DNA from: Acidobacteriota bacterium
Lineage (GTDB): Bacteria; Acidobacteriota; Terriglobia; Terriglobales; Acidobacteriaceae
DNA: 20,849 nucleotides
Assembly (NCBI GenBank): GCA_021802085.1
Contig: JAKAAZ010000037.1
Span: 1-20,849, forward strand
Reading direction: 5' to 3'
The notes under the pieces: model-generated
The model's input: the letters and a program-made list of their open reading frames with translations, nothing else
The model's database searches: none
What the model was told of the DNA's origin: nothing
Program-made: the position numbers and the translations under genes
Shown here: positions 14,960 to 20,849 of the stretch, in pieces
Position numbering within the stretch: position 1 is the first letter of the stretch
Layout of the letters: each line of letters starts with the position of its first letter

Positions 14960-15331
14960 TCAACTCCATATCAACACGTTTTTCTGCCAGGCCCAGACCA
15001 GGCCTTCCACCAGTAGAAGTAGAAACACCAGCATGGCAATGCCCGCTCCCAGGGTCAGTCCGGTAAATGCTACGGCAAAGGGCAGAAGAAACACCGCCTC
15101 GACATCAAACACAAGGAAAATGATCGCGTACAGGTAATAGCCGGGATGGAATTGCACCCAGGCATCACCCTTCGATTCCAGACCGCACTCGTAGATCGCG
15201 TTTTTGCTTGGACCGGGTTTGCGCGGGGAAAATTTCCACGCCCAGACCCACGCCAGCGCCAGCGGTCCGACGGCAAAGGCGACGGCTGCCAGCAGCAGCA
15301 CGATAACAGGAAGATAGGGGCTGTTTGTCAT
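14960..15331 (-). CDS. nuoA: Complex I subunit A
   Basis: A 123-residue protein with three membrane helices (NuoA/ND3), which seals the quinone cavity between NuoH, NuoD and NuoB. Motifs are YECGLESKGDAW in the mobile loop that carries the family's cysteine and FLVFDVEAVFLLPFAV in helix 2. Two starts are possible: ATG 15331 (MTNSPYLP), used here because a purine-rich GAGAG precedes it by 10 bases and the first helix follows directly, or ATG 15367, which adds 12 polar residues and has no visible ribosome site. It is the promoter-proximal gene of the operon. Confidence 0.95.
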   Translation of the reverse strand: MTNSPYLPVIVLLLAAVAFAVGPLALAWVWAWKFSPRKPGPSKNAIYECGLESKGDAWVQFHPGYYLYAIIFLVFDVEAVFLLPFAVAFTGLTLGAGIAMLVFLLLLVEGLVWAWQKNVLIWS

Positions 15332-15388
15332 ACTATCCGAACTCTCTACCGTAACAGATTCAGGCATTCGCGCGAATCGATAAGAAAA

Positions 15389-15394
15389 ATTTTA
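15389..15394 (-). promoter_or_regulatory. Predicted -10 box of the nuo operon
   Basis: On the minus strand this reads TAAAAT, five of six matches to TATAAT. A start at about 15382 would leave a 15- or 51-base leader depending on the nuoA start. The -35 region overlaps the CRP-like palindrome and has no good -35 hexamer, as is typical of class II activator-dependent promoters. Confidence 0.45.
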
Positions 15395-15415
15395 CGCCGT
15401 ATTTTTGCGTGGCAG

Positions 15416-15431
15416 TGTGATCTGGCTCACA
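15416..15431. promoter_or_regulatory. CRP/FNR-family operator in the nuo/nifJ divergent spacer
   Basis: TGTGATCTGGCTCACA is a perfect match to the TGTGA-N6-TCACA CRP half-site arrangement, and the flanking bases (G before, T after) extend the resemblance. Its centre (15423.5) is 41.5 bp from the start predicted by the TAAAAT box of nuo. A weaker CAGAAT box (15454-15459) would place a nifJ start at about 15466, again close to 41-42 bp away. One dimer could thus control both directions. Which regulator binds cannot be told from the sequence. Confidence 0.6.
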
Positions 15432-15481
15432 TCAGGAGGGCCATTCGCTGTTGCAGAATTGTGGAGTACGAAGGGAAGGCA

Positions 15482-18400
15482 ATGAGAGAACAGAAGACAG
15501 TGATTGTCGATGGAAATGAAGCCGCGGCAGCGGTTGCGTACCGGCTTGCGGAAGTGATCGCCATCTACCCCATTACGCCTTCCTCCACGATGGGCGAGTT
15601 GGCCGATCAGTGGAAGGAAGAAGGGCGCAAGAATATCTGGGGCTCGATCCCCGTGGTTGCAGAATTGCAGAGCGAAGGCGGAGCCGCCGGGGCGATGCAC
15701 GGCGCGCTGCAGGCGGGGGCTTTCAGCACCACTTTCACCGCCTCGCAAGGGCTGCTGCTGATGATCCCCAATATGTACAAGATCGCAGGCGAACTGACCT
15801 CGAACGTCATTCATGTCACGGCCCGCACTCTGGCCACGCACGCGCTTTCGATCTTTGGCGATCACTCGGACGTGATGGCCTGCCGCTCCACCGGCTATGC
15901 GATGCTTTCCTCGAATTCCGTGCAGGAGGCCGGCGACATGGCTTTGGTCGCCCATCTGGCCACGCTGGAAGCGCGCATTCCATTCCTCCATTTCTTTGAC
16001 GGTTTTCGCACGTCGCACGAGATCAACAAAGCGACTGCCATCTCCGATGAGACGATCCTGGCGCTGCTGGAAGAGAAATATATTTCCGCGCATCGGGAGC
16101 GCGCGCTCAGTTCCGACCGGCCGATTCTCCGCGGGACGGCGCAGAATCCCGACGTATTTTTCCAGGCCCGCGAGGCCTGCAATCCTTTTTATCTGGCCTG
16201 CCCCACCATCGTGCAGGATGTGATGGACCGGTTTGCCGAGCAGACTGGGCGCAGCTATCACTTGTTCGATTATATCGGCGCTCCGGACGCCGATCGCGTC
16301 ATAATTCTGATGGGATCGGGCGCGGGCGCGGTGGAAGAGACCATCGACCACCTGAACCAGCAAGGCGAAAAACTTGGCCTGCTGAAAGTGCATCTGTACC
16401 GGCCATTTGCCGCCGAGGCGTTTCTGGCCGCGCTGCCGAAAACGGTGCGGTCGATCGCCGTGCTGGATCGAGCCAAGGAGCCCGGCGCGTTGGGCGAACC
16501 GCTGTATCAGGATGTCGTGACTGCCTTCAGCGAAGCGTTCTCGAGCGGCATCGCGCCGTTTGCCCAGCAGCCCCGCATTATCGGCGGACGGTATGGTCTT
16601 TCTTCCAAAGAATTCACCCCGGCCATGGTGAAGGGCGTCTTTGACGAATTGAAAAAGCCGCGCCTGAAGAACCATTTCACGGTTGGGATCGAGGACGACG
16701 TGACCCACACCAGCCTTGCGTACGATCCCGATTTCTCGACCGAAGATCCGCGCACCGTGCGCGCCCTGTTCTACGGACTCGGTTCCGACGGAACGGTGGG
16801 AGCGAATAAGAATTCGATCAAAATTATTGGCCAGGAGACGCCGAATTACGCGCAGGGATATTTTGTCTACGACTCGAAGAAGTCCGGCTCGGTGACGACC
16901 TCGCACCTGCGCTTTGGCCCGGACCCGATTCGCTCCACGTATCTGATCAGCAAGGCGAATTTTGTGGCCTGCCATCAATTCTCGTTTCTGGAGCGGGTGA
17001 ATGTTCTGGAAGCGGCCGCTCCAGGCGCGGTTTTCCTGCTGAATGCTCCCTACGGTCCGGATGAAATCTGGCAGCATCTGCCGCGGACGGCGCAGGAGAC
17101 GATCCTCAAAAAGAAACTCAAGTTCTACGTGATTGACGGCTATACCGTGGCGCGGGAGGCCCACATGGGCAACCGCATCAACACCATTATGCAGACCTGC
17201 TTTTTCGCCATCAGCGGCGTGCTTCCCAGCGATGAGGCGATCCATCAGATCAAGAAGGCGATCCAGAAGACCTACGGCAAACGCGGCGATGCGGTGGTAC
17301 AGCAGAACTACGCGGCGGTCGATGCCGCCATCGCCCATCTGCATCCGGTTACGCTTCCGGAGAAGGTGACGGCGTCGTTCGACATTCTCCCCATCATTCC
17401 GGCAGCCGCGCCGAGCTTTGTGCGTGACATTCTGGGCGCGATCGCATCCGGTCACGGCGATGGATTGCCGGTCAGCGCGCTGCCGCCCGGCGGCACCTTC
17501 CCCACCGGCACGGCGCAGTGGGAGAAGCGCAATATCGCGCAGATGATTCCCGTCTGGGACCAGGAGCTTTGCATCCAGTGCGGCAAATGCGTGCTGGTTT
17601 GCCCCCATGCGGTGATCCGCGCCAAAGTGTATGACCAGCACATGCTGAGCCAGGCGCCTTCGACGTTCAAGAGCGCCAACCCGAAATGGCGCGGCATGGA
17701 ACAGGAACTGTACACGTTGCAGGTGGCGCCGGAAGACTGCACAGGCTGCACGCTTTGCGTCGAGGTTTGCCCGGTCAAGAGCAAGAGCGAAGCCAAGCAC
17801 AAGGCCATCAACATGGAGATGCAGGCGCCGCTGCGCGAAAGCGAAGTGATGAACTGGAACTTCTTCGAGTCGCTGCCTTCGGTGGACCGCAGCCGTCTCG
17901 CCCATACCCAGGTCAAAGACATTCAACTGCTCGATCCGCTCTTTGAGTTCTCCGGCGCGTGCGCCGGTTGCGGCGAAACGCCGTATATCAAGCTGCTGAC
18001 GCAACTGTTTGGCGATCGGCTCTACATCGCGAATGCAACCGGGTGCTCTTCCATCTATGGCGGCAACCTGCCGACGACGCCCTACACGGTGAACAAGAGC
18101 GGGCGCGGTCCAACGTGGTCCAACTCCTTGTTTGAAGACAATGCCGAGTTTGGCCTGGGAATGCGGCTGGCGCTGGATCAGCAGAAGGCCCATGCGGAGC
18201 TGCTGCTGCAACGGCTGGCTCCCATCGTTGGCGAGGTGCTGGTGACGGCTGTTTTGACGGCGAAGCAATCGACGGAACCGGAGATCGAGGCGCAGCGGGA
18301 GCGGGTCCGGCTGGTCCGGGAAAGGCTGGCCGTGGCTGATTTACGAAACACGCACAGCCTGTCCGAGGAAGAACTGCTGGAAAGCGAATCGCTGCGCGAC

Positions 18401-19183
18401 TTCATCGATTCCTCCGACGTGCGCAGCCTGCTGGCCATTGCCGACTCGCTGGTGCGCAAGAGCGTGTGGATGATCGGCGGTGACGGCTGGGCGTACGATA
18501 TCGGCTTTGGCGGGCTCGACCATGTACTCGGCTCCGGGCAAAACGTCAAGGTGTTGGTGCTGGACACCGAGACGTACTCGAATACGGGCGGGCAGATGTC
18601 GAAGGCCACGCCGCGCGGCGCGGTGGCCAAGTTTGCCGCCGGAGGCAAGACCAACGCCAAGAAAGATCTTGCGATGGAAGCCGTCGCCTACGGCTCGGTC
18701 TACGTGGCCCGGGTGGCGATGGGCGGCAGCGACGCGCAAACTGTCAAGGCGTTCCAGGAAGCGGAAGCTTACAACGGCCCGGCGCTCATTCTGGCCTACA
18801 GCCACTGCATTGCCCACGGCTACGATCTTGCCTACGGGATGGAGCAGCAGAAAAATGCGGTGCTCTCCGGCTACTGGCCGTTGATGCGGTACAACCCGGC
18901 ACTGCGCGAGGACGGGAAGAACCCCTTCCAGCTCGACTCCAGAGCGCCGTCGATACCACTGAAGGAATACAGCTATCATGAGGCGCGGTACACCATGCTG
19001 GCGCACAGCCATCCGGACGTGGCGAAGAAACTCCTGCTGGAAGCGCAGGAAGATGTTGAGCGGGAATGGCGTGTCTACTCCGGACGGGCCGCTATGGCCG
19101 GACGCGGCACCAGTCCGAATATCGCTCCGCCGGAACAAGAAGGCGAAGTGGTGGCGCTGGGAAAAGGCAAGGACGGGAAATGA
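15482..19183 (+). CDS. nifJ: Pyruvate:ferredoxin (flavodoxin) oxidoreductase, single-chain
   Basis: A 1233-residue enzyme, almost the length of the Desulfovibrio africanus protein (1232). It interconverts pyruvate + CoA and acetyl-CoA + CO2 with ferredoxin in the cytoplasm. Domain order: N-terminal pyrimidine-type domain with YPITPSS near residue 30; central domain; gamma (EKR-type) domain around GLGSDGTVGANKNSIK; a two-cluster ferredoxin domain with C697/C700/C703/C707 and C753/C756/C759/C763; and the thiamine-pyrophosphate domain. The proximal cluster ligands C827, C830, C855 and C1109 are all present, and GDGWAYDIGFGG plus SNTGGQ form the TPP/Mg site. The ATG at 15482 follows AAGGGAAGG; an open frame further upstream is only the promoter region. 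The stop overlaps the next gene by four bases. It is divergent from nuoA. Confidence 0.97.
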   Translation: MREQKTVIVDGNEAAAAVAYRLAEVIAIYPITPSSTMGELADQWKEEGRKNIWGSIPVVAELQSEGGAAGAMHGALQAGAFSTTFTASQGLLLMIPNMYKIAGELTSNVIHVTARTLATHALSIFGDHSDVMACRSTGYAMLSSNSVQEAGDMALVAHLATLEARIPFLHFFDGFRTSHEINKATAISDETILALLEEKYISAHRERALSSDRPILRGTAQNPDVFFQAREACNPFYLACPTIVQDVMDRFAEQTGRSYHLFDYIGAPDADRVIILMGSGAGAVEETIDHLNQQGEKLGLLKVHLYRPFAAEAFLAALPKTVRSIAVLDRAKEPGALGEPLYQDVVTAFSEAFSSGIAPFAQQPRIIGGRYGLSSKEFTPAMVKGVFDELKKPRLKNHFTVGIEDDVTHTSLAYDPDFSTEDPRTVRALFYGLGSDGTVGANKNSIKIIGQETPNYAQGYFVYDSKKSGSVTTSHLRFGPDPIRSTYLISKANFVACHQFSFLERVNVLEAAAPGAVFLLNAPYGPDEIWQHLPRTAQETILKKKLKFYVIDGYTVAREAHMGNRINTIMQTCFFAISGVLPSDEAIHQIKKAIQKTYGKRGDAVVQQNYAAVDAAIAHLHPVTLPEKVTASFDILPIIPAAAPSFVRDILGAIASGHGDGLPVSALPPGGTFPTGTAQWEKRNIAQMIPVWDQELCIQCGKCVLVCPHAVIRAKVYDQHMLSQAPSTFKSANPKWRGMEQELYTLQVAPEDCTGCTLCVEVCPVKSKSEAKHKAINMEMQAPLRESEVMNWNFFESLPSVDRSRLAHTQVKDIQLLDPLFEFSGACAGCGETPYIKLLTQLFGDRLYIANATGCSSIYGGNLPTTPYTVNKSGRGPTWSNSLFEDNAEFGLGMRLALDQQKAHAELLLQRLAPIVGEVLVTAVLTAKQSTEPEIEAQRERVRLVRERLAVADLRNTHSLSEEELLESESLRDFIDSSDVRSLLAIADSLVRKSVWMIGGDGWAYDIGFGGLDHVLGSGQNVKVLVLDTETYSNTGGQMSKATPRGAVAKFAAGGKTNAKKDLAMEAVAYGSVYVARVAMGGSDAQTVKAFQEAEAYNGPALILAYSHCIAHGYDLAYGMEQQKNAVLSGYWPLMRYNPALREDGKNPFQLDSRAPSIPLKEYSYHEARYTMLAHSHPDVAKKLLLEAQEDVEREWRVYSGRAAMAGRGTSPNIAPPEQEGEVVALGKGKDGK

Positions 19184-20190
19184 TGGATCTAAGCACCGAG
19201 TATCTCGGCCTGAAACTGAAGAATCCGCTGGTGGTTTCGTCCTCGCCGCTGACGGAATCCGTGGAGAACATTCTGCGCCTGGAAGATGCCGGGGCTGCCG
19301 CTGTGGTGTTGCCGTCGATCTTCGAGGAGCAGTTGACGCTGGAAAGCAATGCCCTCGATCGCGATATCTCTCGCGGGACGGAATCCTTCGCCGAGTCGCT
19401 CAGCTACTTCCCGGCGTATGAGGATTATCGCCAGGGACAGGATTCCTATCTCGGCCTGCTTCGCGGCGCCAAGAGCCGGTGCAGTTTTCCCATTATCGCG
19501 AGTCTGAATGGGGCTACGGCCGGGGGGTGGGTGCGCTTTGCCAAGGAGATCGAACAGGCCGGCGCGGACGCTCTCGAACTGAATACCTATTCGCTGGTGA
19601 CGGATCCTTTTGTGTCCAGCCTCGCCGTCGAACAGGGAATTGTGGAGCTGGTGCGCCAGGTAAAACAACACACGCAACTGCCGATCGCGGTAAAACTTTC
19701 TTCGCAATACACCAGCATTCCGCACCTGGCACGTCAAATCGATGAGGCCGGGGCCGACGCGCTGGTGTTGTTCAATCGTTTTTATCAGCCCGACTTCGAT
19801 ATCGAAAATCTGGATGTCATTCCTCGGCTTACGCTGAGCCGGCCGGAGGAATTGTTGCTTCGACTGCATTGGATTGCGATTCTCTACGGCAACGTGCGGG
19901 CGGCGCTGGCGGTGACCGGCGGAGTCCACAGCGCGGAAGACGTTTTGAAGGCCGTTATGGCTGGCGCGCAGGTTGCGATGACCGTTTCCGAACTGCTGGC
20001 GCGGGGTGTCGTGCAACTGACCAGCATCCAGGTCGACATGGTGGACTGGATGGAAGAACACGAGTATCGATCGATCGACCAGATGCGCGGCAGCCTGAGC
20101 CGCCGCTCGGTCCCCGATCCCTCCCCACTGGAACGCGGCAACTACATCAAGACGCTGAGCAGTTACACTTTGCGTCCGGCGGGTTTTTAG
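19180..20190 (+). CDS. Dihydroorotate dehydrogenase-like FMN protein coupled to NifJ
   Basis: A 336-residue TIM-barrel flavoprotein resembling class 1 dihydroorotate dehydrogenases: LGLKLKNPLVVSSSPLT at the N-terminus, PIIASLNGAT, GADALELNTYS, PIAVKLSSQYT and the C-terminal phosphate-binding LAVTGGVHSAEDVLKAVMAGA. The loop that in true PyrD reads N-x-S-C-P-N is TYSLVTDPF here, with no catalytic cysteine, so pyrimidine synthesis is doubtful. ATGATG at 19180 overlaps the nifJ stop by four bases, implying coupled translation. I recall DHOD-like proteins of this kind next to nifJ in other anaerobic-type gene clusters; their reaction is not established. A redox role with ferredoxin or an adaptor to NifJ is inference. 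Confidence 0.85.
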   Translation: MMDLSTEYLGLKLKNPLVVSSSPLTESVENILRLEDAGAAAVVLPSIFEEQLTLESNALDRDISRGTESFAESLSYFPAYEDYRQGQDSYLGLLRGAKSRCSFPIIASLNGATAGGWVRFAKEIEQAGADALELNTYSLVTDPFVSSLAVEQGIVELVRQVKQHTQLPIAVKLSSQYTSIPHLARQIDEAGADALVLFNRFYQPDFDIENLDVIPRLTLSRPEELLLRLHWIAILYGNVRAALAVTGGVHSAEDVLKAVMAGAQVAMTVSELLARGVVQLTSIQVDMVDWMEEHEYRSIDQMRGSLSRRSVPDPSPLERGNYIKTLSSYTLRPAGF

Positions 20191-20525
20191 CGTGGGGGGC
20201 TGCCATAGGGGCGGAAGATTGGCGGGTACAGGAGAAGAACGCTCCGTCGAACAGCCGGGTCGATTGCACGCAGGCCGGATGCTTATGGGATTGTGTATGT
20301 TCCAGATACGGCAGGTTCATAAAGCCATGTCCAATATGCCCCCGGTGAGGCTGGACTACAATACAACGAGGTGGAGCGGTAGAGAGATTTCCCGGAAACG
20401 ACCAGGTCTCGCAACCGCGGCACGAACCCCGATCGAATGATTTGACATGAGACTCCGGCGGCCTGAAAATTTCGTGGACTTACCGATGAAAATATCCCCC
20501 AACATGGAAGGAATTTATTTTTACC
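20191..20525 (+). other. 335-bp spacer between the DHOD-like gene and korA
   Basis: No convincing gene, tRNA or terminator hairpin is visible. Short open frames here lack ribosome sites and protein-like composition. The only clear signal is a promoter near its right end; the first 240 bases remain unexplained. Confidence 0.5.
20442..20470 (+). promoter_or_regulatory. Sigma-70-type promoter for korA
   Basis: A perfect TTGACA (20442-20447), an optimal 17-bp spacer and GAAAAT (20465-20470, four of six matches). A start at about 20477 would give a 49-base leader containing GGAAGGA before the korA ATG. It indicates that korA is transcribed separately from nifJ. Confidence 0.55.
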
Positions 20526-20849
20526 ATGACCACCAGTGATCTTTTGGTGCAGAGCCAGCCAACGTCGGGCCCTGCCAGTGGCATCCTGCAGATTGTCAAC
20601 GATTTCTCCATCCAGATTGCCACCGTCAACGGTTCCGGTTCGCAATCCGCCAACAACGTCCTGCTCCGCAGCATTTTTCGGATGGGTGTTCCCGTGGGAG
20701 GGAAGAATCTTTTTCCCTCCAATATCGCGGGACTTCCCACCTGGTACACCATCCGGGTCAGCAAGCACGGATGGGTGGCGCGGAAGACGGACATTGACGT
20801 TCTGATTGCGATGAACGCGGAAACCGCCGAGCAGGACGTGCTCTCGCTC
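20526..20849 (+). CDS. korA: 2-oxoglutarate (2-oxoacid):ferredoxin oxidoreductase subunit alpha, N-terminal part
   Basis: The first 108 residues of a gene cut by the right edge. The segment DFSIQIATVNGSGSQSANN (about 26-44) followed by RMGVPVGGKNLFPSNIAGLP and TWYTIRVSKHGWVARK is the gamma domain that opens fused gamma-alpha KorA proteins; these normally run to about 600 residues and pair with a KorB carrying TPP and an iron-sulfur cluster. The ATG at 20526 has GGAAGGA about 13 bases upstream, slightly distant. The enzyme converts 2-oxoglutarate + CoA to succinyl-CoA with ferredoxin, in the oxidative or reductive TCA direction. korB is expected just beyond the window. The closely related branched-chain or pyruvate enzymes cannot be fully excluded from this fragment. 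Confidence 0.88.
   Translation, partial: MTTSDLLVQSQPTSGPASGILQIVNDFSIQIATVNGSGSQSANNVLLRSIFRMGVPVGGKNLFPSNIAGLPTWYTIRVSKHGWVARKTDIDVLIAMNAETAEQDVLSL

Noticed and set aside
15146..15481. N-terminal extension of nifJ by 112 codons
   Set aside because: It runs through the promoter spacer and under nuoA; the protein is already full length from 15482.
15392..18268. A 958-codon open frame antisense to nifJ
   Set aside because: It lies entirely opposite a fully conserved nifJ, is Arg/His-rich with no recognisable domain, and arises from GC-rich codon bias.

Overview
The window is a GC-rich bacterial stretch that most resembles Acidobacteriota. This is an inference from the complex I subunit types, the NifJ + DHOD-like pair and the fused-type KorA N-terminus; there is no rRNA or other taxonomic marker. 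Nearly all of it is devoted to ferredoxin- and quinone-linked energy metabolism.

Left edge, minus strand (1-2744): a secreted GH38 alpha-mannosidase-like enzyme with an N-terminal beta-sandwich domain, cut by the window edge. It lies downstream of the complex I operon and looks functionally unrelated to it.

Middle, minus strand (2878-15331): a respiratory complex I operon transcribed right to left in the order nuoA-B-C-D-I-H-J-K-L-M-M-N. Three things set it apart from the textbook operon. (1) There are two divergent nuoM genes, so with NuoL and NuoN there are four antiporter-like pumping subunits. NuoL carries what looks like a 26-residue tandem duplication in its long lateral helix, as expected if it must span a fourth pump ('2M' complex I). 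(2) nuoE, nuoF and nuoG, the NADH-oxidising module, are absent. (3) nuoI sits before nuoH instead of after it. Genes inside blocks overlap tightly (four-base ATGA overlaps at C/D, I/H, J/K, L/M and M/N), whereas the D/I, H/J and K/L junctions are 85-110 bp wide and each holds an inverted repeat.

Right side, plus strand (15482-20849): divergent from nuo, nifJ (single-chain pyruvate:ferredoxin oxidoreductase) is translationally coupled to a dihydroorotate-dehydrogenase-like flavoprotein. After a 335-bp gap with a good promoter comes the start of korA (2-oxoglutarate:ferredoxin oxidoreductase, cut by the window edge). The nuoA/nifJ divergent spacer contains a perfect CRP-type palindrome, exactly 41.5 bp upstream of the start site predicted from a TAAAAT -10 box for nuo, and similarly placed for nifJ.

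Taken together, the layout suggests a ferredoxin-centred module. NifJ and Kor make (or consume) reduced ferredoxin, and an NADH-module-less, four-pump complex I could exchange electrons between ferredoxin and quinone, either pumping extra protons or using proton motive force to drive ferredoxin reduction in reverse. The gene content is seen directly; the electron partner and direction are inference.
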